Shown one piece after another: positions 1-12,407 of a stretch of DNA of 64,000 nucleotides (its first letter is position 1; each line of letters begins with the position of its first letter). Both the position numbers and the translations under genes were made by a program. Location: contig JACONQ010000018.1 of assembly GCA_014281115.1 (NCBI GenBank), forward strand, positions 868,001 to 932,000. The letters are read 5' to 3'. Under the pieces are notes generated by a model that had not been told where the DNA came from, made no database searches, and saw only the letters and a program-made list of their open reading frames with translations. This DNA comes from Laburnicola sp. R22_1 (taxonomy: Eukaryota; Ascomycota; Dothideomycetes; Pleosporales; Didymosphaeriaceae).

Positions 1-351
1 TTGCCGATCAATATTGCACCTCGCGAATCATGTTCTTTGTTTGCCTTGTCCATTATAGGTTTCAATTCTCTTACCTGAGGGCAGGAACGTAGGAAGGCTT
101 TTGGGGTGGACATGAACAATCTTGGTCTCCATGTGCCATTGGTATTGCAGAATAGCGAGATATCCATCCCTCGGCCTGGCAGTGAATGCAGGCGAAGAAT
201 ACACCTACAGTATACTTAATCTCCTAAAATTGACCGGACCGTTACTATATCTGTCATCTAAGCCATTGGAAGCCATTCGTCGACAAGTCCGGTTGGCGCA
301 TCTTGGTTATCGAGTACCGGAAGTTTGAGAGAAATGTGGGTCAGGCGAGGT
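1..351. other. Left flank of hAT-1, no gene seen
   Basis: GC-balanced DNA without a supported coding region; the short open frames here lack recognisable protein features. Its last eight bases (344-351, ggcgaggt) recur at 11914-11921, so this stretch was contiguous with 11922 onward before the hAT element inserted. Confidence 0.6.
344..351. repeat. hAT-1 target-site duplication, left
   Basis: ggcgaggt, identical to 11914-11921 on the other side of the element. Confidence 0.95.
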
Positions 352-368
352 CAGCGCTTGCAACGGTC
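352..368 (+). repeat. hAT-1 left terminal inverted repeat
   Basis: cagcgcttgcaacggtc. The reverse complement is at 11897-11913 and the same sequence opens the second copy at 63182. Inward of 17 bp the two ends diverge. Confidence 0.92.
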
Positions 369-539
369 CGTACTATCGTCGGTACTATCTATCATCTATC
401 GTCACGTGTTCAATCGATCGATAGTAGACAAGGCAGGCGATACCGTAGTCGATCGATAGTAGTGAGGCCTACTGTAGTACTGTAATAATCGCGATACTTT
501 AGTGGTGTTGTGGCCTAATTAGGTATAGTGCGGCTCTGC

Positions 540-2821
540 GGCTTTTGTGGGGTAGTTAAACTCCATGGGCTTCAACACCAATCTCGCGTACAAGATTAAT
601 AGTATTACCACCTCTTGCATATCTACGCCACAACGCGATTGTTGCGTTTTTTTGCTCTTTTAGCACGCACAGACGATATTTGTATGCGTAAGAACCTTGT
701 ACTAGCTTAGTGTCCTATATGCTTAAACGCTGACGCGTGTAATAGACCTATACTTAGGCAGCTTAACTACTAACTTTGCTCCCCTAGGAGCAGCCTTAGG
801 ATAGCTCAGGACTGCCTAATCCTCTATCGCTTATTAGCTAATAGAGGCGAGGCCTTGCCTATAAGTCTTAGCAGCCAGCTAGCCAACGTTAACGCCTTTA
901 GCATTATCTCTTAAACACTATAACGCCTGTACGCCTATAATTAATTGGCAATTATTAGTTATTAATTATTAATTATTAACCTATCTAAAAGAATACCTAT
1001 GTAATTAATTAAAGCTGTCTACGCTTTTATACACATCCGCATCTCTTAATAATATATTAATACTTAGCTAATAACTACACTTTACATAATGCCTTGCTGC
1101 CAGCAACACCTTTACTAACCCACTATAGGCCTAGCTCTTAGAGGCTTGGCAAGATAAGAGCTTCTAAGTACTCTTAAGTCTCTTAAGCCTTATTATTGTC
1201 CTCCTAACCTGGCTCTTAAACCTTATCTACTATCTGTCTTAGCTCTCTATCGTTATTACCTTTACTATTACCTAAAGGCCCTCCTACCCACGATTATCCG
1301 CTACTAATAAATAAGACAGCTATATATAGTATAAGGTTTAACGTCGATTTTTACTATGTGTATTAGAAGGGTAAGTAGCTCTAGCCTTTCTAATTAGGCT
1401 ATACTATTAGGTATAAGGCCTATATATTCGGTCGCTGTGCGCTCTCTAATATATAGCGTTTTGGACTTTAACTATAGTATACTAAGAATAATAATAGTAT
1501 TACTAAGCTTTAGCTATATAAAATTTGTTACTAAAGTTATTAAACTAATAACGCTATAGCTATTAATAGCACTATACATATCTAAGATTACGTATAGAAA
1601 GTACACTCTATTAATCTATCTACTAGCTAGCGTATCTCTAGTACGCCTATACCTCTACTAGAGTCTCTCTTTATAGCTGCTACGCACGTTCCTAGTTCTT
1701 TAACTTAGCTATTACATATGCTCTAAATGGAGGATAGCTTCTAAGCCTTAGTTATTAACTAGATAATTATAAGAGATTTAAGCTTCTAAGACATTACAAA
1801 CTCTTTAACCTAAGGCCTATTAACCTAAAATTGTGCGAAGCTATTACACGCCTTACCTAATTTGTTAAATACACTCTTATTATATATTAGAAAGTAGTGC
1901 GAGGATTAGAAGGCTGAGGTACGTTAGCTTATCTAATTAGCTACTAGAAAGGTTACTATAAGCGTTAATATTTAGATATCTGCTAACTATCTTAGCTTTC
2001 TAAGTGTAGTTGCTTACTTTATTAACACTAATTATAATTAATAAGACCTTCTAATAGGTTTCTATAACCTTTTTAGTAATTATATAGCTAGTGTGTAGGC
2101 CTTAGTAATACTTAATATTATGTAAAAGTATAACTTTAAGTTAAACTTTAACTATTTTGTAGGCAACAATACTATAAATAATAATAAGAAACTTATTAAA
2201 CATCTTAATAGGGAGTCTATAACTCTCTGCCTTAGTACTTAGTACTATATTCGCTACGTAGGTTATATTATTAACCTTATTGTTAAAGTAATATTATATA
2301 GTAAAGGAGTCTCGAAGTTTAAAGAATAGCTTGCTTAGGTAGCTCCTATTAATTAATTTAGACTTTACTATAACTATAGTATTATTAGTCAGCTTTATAA
2401 CTTTATAAGAGCTATTTATATCTTATATAAACATTATAAGTTATTTTATTTAGTCTTTAGCAATCTTAGTAATAAGGACCCTATATAGAAGCTTATTAAG
2501 CTTTAGTTACTCTAGAATAGCGGGGTACGCTGGCACTTAGTCTATCTTATACTTCTTTGTTATAGTAAGCTGTATAAGCCAATTAAAGTCTTCTAATATA
2601 AATATTAACAAACTATTAAGAATAATAAGGAGTTTAATACTAATAATAATAGTAATAGTTCTTACTATAACCCTATACTTAACGCTCTCTCTAATAACAA
2701 TTAGCTAGAGGTTAATAATCTTATTTTTTTTAAAAGTGCTATATAACCTCTATAAAGCACTTAAAGGTAGTAATAGTATATTAGGCTTTAGCTTATTATA
2801 GCAAACTATTATTAACCTTTA
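540..2821 (+). pseudogene. hAT transposase 5' portion, RIP-destroyed
   Basis: This is the part of hAT-1 upstream of the Gypsy insertion. By position it should hold the N-terminal and catalytic portions of the transposase. Stops (TAA, TAG) occur every few codons in all frames and the base composition is strongly AT with retained CpG, as RIP produces. I could not read a BED zinc finger or catalytic residues with confidence, so the assignment rests on position between the terminal repeat and the recognisable C-terminal part at 10941-11760. Confidence 0.6.
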
Positions 2822-3014
2822 TATTATAGATTTATAGTAGCACCTAGCTTAGAACCCAAAATAATATTAATCTGACGCTAGGCCCAATTCGGCCACTAGC
2901 GTAATAGCACCCATAAGGTGCTGCCCTTTTGCCTACCTACTTAGTATAGCAGTATTTTATATACTAGAAATTAACTTACTTTTATTCTAATTATCGCGGG
3001 CCCAAACTCTTATA
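2822..3014 (+). repeat. Gypsy-1 5' LTR
   Basis: 193 bp, aligning end to end with 10743-10935. Its termini read TA...TA where the 3' LTR has TG...CA, the change RIP makes. Confidence 0.93.
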
Positions 3015-3899
3015 CTATACTACTATCGCTCCTCCCAGAGTTCTAGCTATAATAGACTCACCACTAGGGTGCTAGCGAATTAAAGAATTGCGCGTTAATA
3101 AATATTTTCTATAATTATGTAGTAGACTTAAAAGTAGGGCATAGTAGTGTATATATAAATTAGGTTACTAACAATAATAGTAATAATAACAATACATAGA
3201 AACTTAATAACTAAGGGCATACTTTCTCTTAGGCTCGATTAGCAGAGAAAGACTATAGAGAGTAAATAGGTAGTAGGGCTAGACGCGCGGGTTAACGCGT
3301 GTGCTACTATAGAATACCTATAATAAGTATACTACTTAAAGAGGACCTAGCCTTCTCTACTACTATATTAGTATATAGTGTTTTATAGTAATAGTAGTAA
3401 TATCTAAAGTAAGCTAGTAGAATAGACGTTTGTAAAAATCTGGCTAGCGACTTTATTATAACTCTGCCTAAGGCGTAAGATTACACCTTATCCAAAACTA
3501 CTAACCTTCCACATTACTATAGCATAGATTCCGATTATCTTCGCCTAAGTGGTAAATATAACGAGCATAGACAACTCTGCGCACCTTTGTCGCCTATGCC
3601 TAGAGAATTTTATTCTAATACTCTAACTTCTTAACCTTAAACTAGAACTATAGGTAATCTTAGGAACTTTACATCCTCTTTTGCAAAGACGTTTGCCTAA
3701 TAATAAAACTAAGTAGATATATAAGAATCTATAATAATTACTAGCAATTCGCAATTCTAATTACAACCTATTATTCTAGCTCTAAACTCTTGCGCCCAAT
3801 TAGCGCTTTAAGGCCCTAATATTCAGCGTACTTAACTTTTCTAAAACCCGTCTTAGTACTTTAATACCTTTACTAATATTATAGACAATATATTTAACG

Positions 3900-6060
3900 C
3901 GTTAAAATTGGCAAGATAGTATAACAAACCCTATAAAGGTTGCTAAGTTACTATTTAGACGCCGCAGAAATTTCCTAACTGCGGCCGCTAATCTAAGAGA
4001 GACTAGAGATTTTCTACCTCCTTGCGTTCGAAATCTAATAGCTATAGCCTAGGCAATTTACGGATATCTAAGAAGGCGTTGCTTCTATAGATTTATTTTA
4101 AATCCTTGTCTCCCCTTACACGTAATAAACGACAACGCATCTCTTTAAGGGCTTTAAACCTATTTGTAGAAGCCTATAGGCCTATTAATAATAAAGAAGA
4201 GCTGGGCTATAATATAGAGGTCTAATATAAGAACGCTTAAGAAGAATAGGCAAAAAAGATATTTTGACTAACTAATATAGCCAAGTTTGCAGAAGACATA
4301 TAAGCTTACTCTAATGCCTAGTTTAATATTATTATAAAGTGTGCTAAGTCTAGTAAGCAACTAGCTAAGAAACTCTCTTAACTTAATATGCTAGAGGCCA
4401 CATTTTAGTAGTTGCAAAACGTCTATAACGCGGCTAGTAGCACTAACCTAGAAGCTTATAAGTAATTATAATAAGCTTATAATACTTTATTAGATGCCTA
4501 CTATTAGTAAGATATAGACTTAGCTACTACTAAAAAGGACTTTAAAGATATATAAACTCGCGTTTAATAGGTTACCTAAGTTAGATAAAAACTATAGGTA
4601 AAGTATAATAATACTATTAAAGCGAATAAGAACGCTTCTGTAGAGCTTTATAACCTTAAGACTAATTATTAGTACACTATCTAAGATGCTTAATAGTCTA
4701 AAAAAGAATTTTAATAACTATAAGGACGTGCTTAGTAGTTTAAGTATTAAGCGTAGATAGCTAAACAAGTTATGTACGCCACTAAAAACAAACTTAGGTC
4801 TCTAAGAGCTTAGACGCGCTTACTATATAATGTATTAGAATATAGTCAACCTCTCTCGCATAATTAGTTTAATAAATTACTAACTCCTTATAAGTATAGG
4901 CGTGCGCGTTCTTCGTAATAAGATATCTACACCCTAAATAGCGACTCTGCTCTTAACTACTATCCTACTAGTATAATATATAGTCGCTTTACGTAAACGC
5001 GACCTACTAAAGAACTCTTTTATAATAACCTTTATAACCACTACAACTATTATAATAAGCATAAAGATGTATATAACTAACGCGACTAACGCGAAGATTA
5101 GAACTAATATAATAACTAAGACTAGCGCAATAATAACTATAAACATTAGAAGACTCGAGACTCGCGTAATAAGCGACCCTTTAGCGCCTCCTATATATTA
5201 GTTAGGACTACTAGCGGCTCGTATTATAAGGCCCCAGAAATAGAGTTCTTTAGTAGTAAAGATAAGGAGGATTATGAGTGTTAGCGAATTACTACAGTTA
5301 ATAAGGCAATTACACTTCTATTAGAGGAATATAAAGTCTATTATATTTGCTATTTTATTAAAGATAATGCCTAGAACCTTATCTATCTAATTCTAAGTTT
5401 GGTTAACATATTAGAGAATCTACTAAAGCCCTTAGATAAGACCTATATATTCTATAATTAGATTATAAAAGCTAAATAGAAGCTTTATAATAATACGTTA
5501 TAATAGAAGCGTGGCGAGACGTTTACATAGTGGTAAGGACGATTTCTCTCTATTATTAACTTACTTTTTATAGATAAGATAGGTAAAGTTTAATATGCCT
5601 AACGTCTTATAGACAGCCATCTCGCCCACTAAACTTCGTCTAGTTTAATACTAAATAAGAGCTTAATAGCCTTTCTAGCCTACGCACGTTAACTTTACTA
5701 GTACAATTTAGACATTAACAGTTAACTGCATTTGGGACCTAAGAAGTCGACAATATTATCTGGTAAAGTCACTAGCCACAAGCGTTTCCTAAGCGACTAT
5801 TCCTTAGCGCGAAAGGATAGGGCCCCCTAGGCGCTTACTCGCAAATAAATAACTAAGGAACATAATTATATAAGTAAACTAAGTCTTTGCTTTAAATGTG
5901 GCAAGCTAGAATATATAACGCGCGATAAGACTGTATCCTATAAAGATAAAGACTTTGTCCCTTTAAAAGATATCCTCGCTTTGGCCTCTACTATAAATGC
6001 GTACGCAGAGGACACAAAAGATAAGAATAACAATAAATTTTAATATAAATTAACTACTAA
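3900..6060 (+). pseudogene. Gypsy-1 gag remnant
   Basis: Broken frame upstream of the protease. A zinc-knuckle remnant reads C-F-K-C-G-K at about 5888-5905, followed by Y where the family has H, then R-D; this is the nucleocapsid zinc finger of a Gag protein after RIP (CAC to TAT gives H to Y). The upstream portion is glutamine/lysine rich with in-frame TAA and TAG. Boundaries are approximate. Confidence 0.7.
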
Positions 6061-6199
6061 TAAGGATGAGTTGGGAAACAAGAGGCTCCTAAACTAAACT
6101 ACAATTAGGAGCAACAATGGCGTAAAACTTAACAAGAAATCTAGCAGACTATCTAGCGCCTAGAAGCCGCACCTAAGTATAATAGCCTTAAAGAGCCCG

Positions 6200-9100
6200 T
6201 AGTCATGCACGCTATATCTACTATCGCGTTAGATATGTCTCTTATACTAGATGCCACCTATTAACTAGAATTTAACTGTTATATTAAGCTCTCTCTGGTC
6301 TAAAAATGGCTCTACGCACTTAGCTTAGTGGATATAGGAGCCACTACCTATTTTATTTATTAACGAGTTGTTAAATAACACTAGCTTAAAGAAATTGCTT
6401 TGGAACGACTAGTCGGCCTAGCTCTGGCTAACAGCAATCCTTATACTAAGCTACGCACTGTAGTAGAGATTATAATTAAGTATGGATTTTATACTAGCCT
6501 AGTACTATGCTATATTACTAAAATTAGTAAGTTTAATATGTTATTAGGGATAAATTAGATAGACTACTATTTACCAATCCCCTCTTTTAGAGAAATCTAT
6601 TTATTAAGCTTTAAATTGCCACATTGCCTAGTAAACTATTTAGACAGCGCGCTGCCCAAAAAGATTTATAATAATAAACCACTAGATAGTACGACGTGTA
6701 AGAAGATAGCAAATAATAGAATTAACGTTATTTTAGGCCGTGCAGCCATAATAATAATCGCTAGGGATCCCGACTTTGTTATTTTTATTGAGCCACACCA
6801 CTAAAAACGACTAGAATTATTAGATCCTGGTGGGGAAGAATTAGATAAGAAAAGTCTATAGAAACATATTATTGCTAACCTCTACGCTGCTTAGCACTAT
6901 ATAGTATTAGATACTAACTTTAAAAAGTATATAAGGAAACTAGAAAAGCTCGCGATTACTAGAGAAGAAATTATTAAGCTATTGCCACTATTTCTAGTTA
7001 ACCTAACTTATAGATTCGATTCTAAGGAAGCTAATAAACTATCCCCGCGTCGACCTAGAGTGGACCATGCTATTAATCTAAATTCAGAGGCCACGGTACT
7101 ACGTCCTAAGATATATAGGTTAACTCGCAAGGAATATAGAGTGGTAAAGGTATATATTAATAAGATATTAGGCAAAGGTTTTATTCGCCCAAGTAGCTTA
7201 TCTTACGCCGCGCCTATACTGTGTATTAAGAAACCTAGAAGGGGACTATAGATTTGCGTTAATTACCGCGCCTTAAACAAGGTAACAAAGAAGAACTAGA
7301 ACGCTCCACCCTTAATTAAGGAGACTATAGCATAACTAATAAAAGCACGAATTATGAGTATTATTAATATAATAGCCGCTGTTAACACTATACGAGTCAA
7401 GGAGGATAATAAGGAAAAAATAGCTTTCTTAATCCGCTATGGCCTTTACAAGTACCTAGTTATGCCATTTAGGTTATATAATGCCCTAGGGACCTTTTAA
7501 TTTTATATTAATAACGTCCTAAGAGAATATCTAGATGACTTCTATACCGCGTACCTAGACAATATACTTATCTATTTTAATAATAAGAATAAGTATAAGA
7601 TATATATCTAGATAGTAGTTAAGAAGCTTATTAACGCTAGACTATTCTTAAACGTCTATAAGTTACAATTTAAGGTTAAACGCGTTAAGTACTTAGGACT
7701 TATCCTAACTACAGATAGTATTAAGATGGATCCCGCCAAGATTAGCACAATATAAGGATGGCAACTACTGCGTAGTATTAAAGATATATAGGCCTTTTTG
7801 GAATTTATAAACTTCTATTACTAGTTTATTCTAGGATTTAGCCAGCTCGCACAACTACTTATAGAGTTAACTAAGAAATTAGATACCTAGACTAAAGTAT
7901 TTCTATTAGTAGCTAACTCCGCGACTGCCTAAGATTTTAAATAACTTAAATAAGCCTTTACACGCGCACTTGTACTCGCTCACTTTAACGCTAACTTAAA
8001 GATATAGTTAGAAATAGACGCGTCTGACTTTATTACTACTATAGTCTTATTATAGATACACAATAGTGTATTAAAACCTATTGCCTTTCTATTATATAAG
8101 ATAAACCTAGCTAAGTGCAACTATAAGATTTATAATAAGTAGTTGCTTATAATTATGCGCGCATTTAAGGAATGGCGTTTTAAGCTATTAGGCACAAAAT
8201 TGCCTATTAATGTTATATTAGACTACTTAGCGTTGCGCTACTTTATAACTAATAAGAGACTAAATTGCTAATAAGTATAATAGGCTAAATTCCTCTTAGA
8301 GTTTAACTTCCTTATTAGATACAGACTAGATAACTAAGGCACTAAGCCAGACGCTTTAACTAGGCGACCTAGCGATCTCCCTAAGGGCGCAGATAACGAA
8401 CAACGTTAACACTAAGTTAAAACGATCCTTAAGCTATATTATATTGCGCTAGAAGTCTGCGCTAGCGACCACTAAGCCTATTATAATCCTAAAGATAGTA
8501 ATGGCTGCAATGGCAACGTGCACACTAGCTGTGCCTATACTTTATATTATACTTATAAGAATACATTATAATATATAGTCTATATAGCTTAGGTTCTTAC
8601 TAGTAAATTTATAGACACTATTGCAAATCTGGCCCTTATAATATACTTAATTAGTAAGGAGGATTATATTAGCGAGGAGTCTATAGAAGAATTACTAGCG
8701 TTATTCTTCTTAGTACCTTTATAAGTGTAGTCGCCTAAGATAAAGAAGAAGATAAAGATTAATTATCCTACTAATAATAGAGATTTAGAGAAAGACCTTA
8801 TTACTAGAATTAAGGATATATACCCCGCTAACAAGAACCTATAAGCCATTATAAAAGCGAAACTTAAGAGATAACATTACATCCTATTATCGCTTATATA
8901 TAATAAGAAACTACGAATTAAGCTTAGAGACTACTAACTATAAGACGACTTATTATATGTAAAGGATAAGATATACGTACTAGATAATAGACCTCTACGC
9001 ACTATAATTATTAAAGACTCTTATAACGAGTTATGCGTAGGCCATCCTAGTAAGCACACTACGTACTATAATCTAAGTTATTAGTTTTACTAGCCTTATA

Positions 9101-10330
9101 TAACAATAGACGTTATATAGTATATACGCAATTATTTAATATGCTGTTACTCTAAGATTAATAAAGAAGGCAAGTATAGACTTTTCTGCCTATTACTAAT
9201 CCTAAATTAATACTAGAAGAGTATATTAATTAATTATATTACCGAACTACTAGCCTATAAAGATTACGACCGCACCTATACTAGTATACTTATTATAGTT
9301 AATTACCTATCTAAAAAGAAGAAGTTTATTCCTATTACTAATCTTAAAGTTATAACACTAGTCTATGCGTTTATTAAGTACGTATAGTATAAGAAGAAAT
9401 ACCCTACACAAATTATTAGTAATTATAGCGCTTAGTTTGTCTTATATTTCTAGTGTCGCCTATGCTAACAATTGGATACTTAGCCTAAAGTATTAACTTT
9501 TTATTATCTAGAGACTAATAGCCAGACTAAGATTGTTAATATCTAGGTAAAATAGTACCTACAAGCTTATGTAAATTACTAATAGGATAATTAGACACTA
9601 TTTTTGCTAATAGCTAAGTTTGTTACAAATAATTAGATTAGTAACTTTACTAGCGTCGCCCTATTTATAGTAACTAAGGGCTACCTACTATAATTCTCGA
9701 TTTACAAACTAGTCGAATTAACGATATTATTATTTGCCCCTACCTAAGCTAACTAGCGACGCGCTAACAAGTTTGTTACTAAGTTAGAGAATCTTTAATA
9801 GTTTTATTAAGATAATATAGCCTAGGCATAAGCAAAGTAGGCAGAATAATGCAAATAAGGACTATGTGCCTACTTCTAAGTTACGCGTTAGTAACAAAGT
9901 TATATTAGATATAAGGTTTATTAAAATAACACGTTTTAGTAAATTATTAGATATAAAATACTATAGACTATTTACTATTACACGCGTTATTAATAACTCT
10001 ATATATAATATAGACCTACTATTAAAAATAGAATGCGTATATAACGTGTTTTACTTATATTTATTACACAAATAATCTAGCAACACGCTACCTAGATAGT
10101 AATTAGAACCTAAGGGCCCTATTAATATTAACGTGGACAACACTTTAGATTACACGATTAAAGCCATACTAAACTATTTTATTAATAGTAATCTCTAAGA
10201 TCTATATTACCGCAATAAGAAAGGTTTACTTTAGTACCTAGTTAAGTAGAAGAACTATTCTAAGAGTTCTAATAACCTATTATAAGAACTATAGATACTT
10301 TTATTAACGTTCTAGAGGTAGTAAATTAGT
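6200..10330 (+). pseudogene. Gypsy-1 pol remnant (protease, RT, RNase H, integrase, chromodomain)
   Basis: Readable landmarks: a protease active-site-like V-D-I-G-A-T at about 6330; RT entry P-R-R-P-R-V-D-H-A-I-N at 7045-7080 with a long clean stretch to 7251; V-N-Y-R-A-L-N-K at about 7257-7282; the catalytic box Y-L-D-N-I-L-I-Y at 7552-7575 (family YLDD, second Asp lost); K-Y-L-G-L at about 7690; an integrase G-H-P-S-K-H motif near 9040; V-N-Y-L-S and I-S-N remnants (Asp to Asn) in the integrase core at 9300 and 9415; and Y-L-V-K after 10235 in a chromodomain-like context. Asp-to-Asn changes and TAA/TAG stops match RIP. No functional polymerase remains. Confidence 0.88.
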
Positions 10331-10728
10331 TTTATAGTAATAACCCACGCAAACTTATTAAATATATTAAGTTTAGAAACCTAGTAGCCTAATAAAAAGT
10401 GCTAATAAACAAGATTAGTGCTATATATATTATTACGTAGGTATAATAAAAATACTCTACTATATTATAAGTAACTAAGTTGTTTATCTTAGTAAAGTAC
10501 CCTATTAGAGAAGGTTGCCTCTATAGTGTTAGTTAAAACAATTTACTAAACTTAGTAACACTACTAGATATATTATAATAGCACTATTACTAGCCGCGAT
10601 AGTTTCTAACTAGCTGGAAATAGTCTATAATAATGCGCAATAGCGTGCGATAGTTTAAGATACATTATAATAGTACGAGATAGTTAGGTTATATAATAGA
10701 TACAAGTCTTGCTAGAGCTTAAGGCTAT

Positions 10729-10742
10729 AGAGGGGGGGGTAG
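10729..10742 (+). promoter_or_regulatory. Gypsy-1 polypurine tract
   Basis: agaggggggggtag immediately upstream of the 3' LTR, in the position of the plus-strand DNA synthesis primer of LTR retrotransposons. Confidence 0.85.
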
Positions 10743-10935
10743 TGTTATGGATCCATAGCGGCACCAGGCTCGGAAACCGGAATAACGTTAATTCGGCGCT
10801 AGGCCCAATCCGGCCACTAGCGCGGCAGCACCCATAAGGTGCTATCCTTCTGCCTATCTACTTAGTATAGCAGTATTTTATATACTAGGAATTAACTTAC
10901 TTTTATTCTAACTATCGCGGACCCGAACTCTTACA
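10743..10935 (+). repeat. Gypsy-1 3' LTR
   Basis: 193 bp, starts tgttatgg and ends cttaca, preserving the canonical TG...CA. It is much less RIP-mutated than the 5' LTR. Target duplication cttta follows directly. Confidence 0.95.
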
Positions 10936-10940
10936 CTTTA

Positions 10941-11760
10941 AGCCTTATGGCAGCACTATAACACTACGGCTAGTAAGTTTAATAATAATAATAAGAGCTA
11001 CTTTAAATTAGCTATTAATTATAGCCTAGAGAAGCTTAACACCTACTAGAAGAAGCTTATTATAGAACTAACTCCGAGCTTCTATACTATTACTATAGCT
11101 CTCTACCCTAGACTACGCCTTAACTAGTTTAAATCTCACTAGCGTAATTACTAAAATTGGTAGCAAAAGGCTAATAATTCTCTCTACAATATATTTAAGA
11201 AGTATCTTACTACTAAAGTATTATTAAATAAAATGTAAAATAAGAAGCAACTCTAAAGACGTAAGCTACCTACTAGCTACACTAATAATCTGCTTGCAGC
11301 TATTATAGAGGTTAATTAAGAGTACCTTTATAGTAACTATAACTATAAATGGCATAAACGTAGCTCTTAATTAGACAAGTATATTAACAATCTTAATAAG
11401 GATCTAAATAAAGACAAAGTCTATTAGGAGTTAATGGCTAACCTATGGCTTTAGTAGCTAAAAGTTAGCCGCAGTAAGTACTCTATACTTTTTAAAATGG
11501 CTGTTAATTTCCTTTCCATCCTAAATGCCAGCTATAAGTGTGAGCGCTGCTTTAGTACAGCTGGACACACTATCACTAATAATTAAAATAGCCTATTAGC
11601 ATTAACTATTAAGGCTATCCAACTATAGAAGAACTGGCTTAAGAACTGCGTAGTTAAGTGTCCTCTTATTAAACGCAGTGATCAAATTGAGCGAAAGGAC
11701 AGGGAGCAGACAGCAGCGGAAGCAGCCTTCCTAGAGTTTAATTCACTCTAATTTGTACGC
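10941..11760 (+). pseudogene. hAT transposase C-terminal part (dimerisation domain)
   Basis: At 11494 onward the frame reads M-A-V-N-F-L-S-I, then C-E-R-C-F-S-T-A-G-H-T-I-T-N, then the I-Q-L...K-N-W-L-K box. This is the conserved hAT C-terminal dimerisation region (family pattern ...S-x-x-C-E-R-x-F-S...). Several TAA/TAG codons interrupt it. The frame ends near 11750, followed by a 3' untranslated stretch and the terminal repeat. The inverted copy at 63340-64000 encodes the same region with fewer RIP changes. Transposition would need an intact copy elsewhere. Confidence 0.85.
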
Positions 11761-11896
11761 TAAACTACTTATAGTAATTTACTACTGTAGTGCGGCTTAT
11801 TATACGTAATCCTGCTTATTTTGAGCGATCGATCGATAACAACACCAAAAAACGAGCGATAAGTAATGGCCATAAGCCTCACGATAGCGTACTATC

Positions 11897-11913
11897 GACC
11901 GTTGCAAGCGCTG
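11897..11913 (-). repeat. hAT-1 right terminal inverted repeat
   Basis: gaccgttgcaagcgctg, exact inverted match to 352-368. Confidence 0.92.
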
Positions 11914-11921
11914 GGCGAGGT
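11914..11921. repeat. hAT-1 target-site duplication, right
   Basis: ggcgaggt, identical to 344-351. Confidence 0.95.
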
Positions 11922-12407
11922 TGTCGAGGTATATTATCTGAATACTACATGATGCCTACTGGACTCATAGTAGAAGCGTTGAAAATCCAATAGGCATGGT
12001 GCTGTTATATCTAGCTGCCTATCCTGATTTGTTTGGGTAGGAGTACGGCTGAAGAGACAGCTTATGCGGTATAGTAGGATGCGAAGCTGTAGGGACCCAT
12101 TACTTTTGACGGATGACGGAGATAAAGAGGGCAGGGGTAGAGACAGTAGGAGCACCATGAAGTCATTTATCTTAAAGCTCGTGATGTTGCCCAGTGAAAT
12201 ATTCCGTAGGGCTAGCCAATCAAAATGTAAAGCTGATGTCATCGCGACCTCATGGTTCACTTCATCCCGAACACAACTTCCCAGGGGCTATCCAGACTCA
12301 TATATATTTGAGCTATTTACCCAAGATTGGGATTGATGGTTACATCCGTCGAAGGCTACCTTGGAAAACTAATGAACATGTCGAACGATCAGTATCCCCC
12401 TACAATC
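11922..12407. other. Intergenic, upstream of the SnoaL-like pseudogene
   Basis: GC-balanced, no convincing coding region. It is the remaining proximal upstream region of the gene at 12408; hAT-1 lies about 490 bp from that start codon. Confidence 0.5.

Larger units (their letters stand above)
2822..10935 (+). mobile_element. Gypsy LTR retrotransposon (Gypsy-1, chromovirus-like), nested in hAT-1
   Basis: Two LTRs of exactly 193 bp (2822-3014 and 10743-10935) bound 8.1 kb. The 5-bp target duplication cttta is at 2817-2821 and 10936-10940. Domain order on the plus strand is a gag with a degraded zinc knuckle (about 5885-5935), protease, reverse transcriptase (about 7030-7800), RNase H, integrase (about 9030-9700) and a chromodomain-like end (about 10145-10300). 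The order RT-RNaseH-IN places it in Ty3/Gypsy. Every coding frame has many CAA/CAG-to-TAA/TAG type stops, so it is dead. The insertion splits the hAT transposase, so the Gypsy is the younger insertion. Confidence 0.96.
352..11913 (+). mobile_element. hAT DNA transposon (hAT-1), interrupted by a Gypsy element
   Basis: The element starts with cagcgcttgcaacggtc (352-368) and ends with the exact reverse complement (11897-11913). It is flanked by the same 8 bp, ggcgaggt, at 344-351 and 11914-11921; an 8-bp duplication is diagnostic of hAT elements. Without the nested Gypsy and its extra 5 bp the element is about 3.4 kb, normal for an autonomous hAT. The C-terminal hAT dimerisation region is readable at about 11490-11700 on the plus strand. 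The interior is strongly RIP-mutated, but the outer about 300 bp on each side are much less so. A second, inverted copy begins at 63182. Class and boundaries are seen directly; inactivity is inferred from the many stops. Confidence 0.95.

Noticed and set aside
4934..5146. 70-codon hydrophobic minus-strand ORF in Gypsy-1
   Set aside because: Ile/Val-rich antisense translation of AT-rich RIPed gag DNA, with no membrane protein family resemblance.
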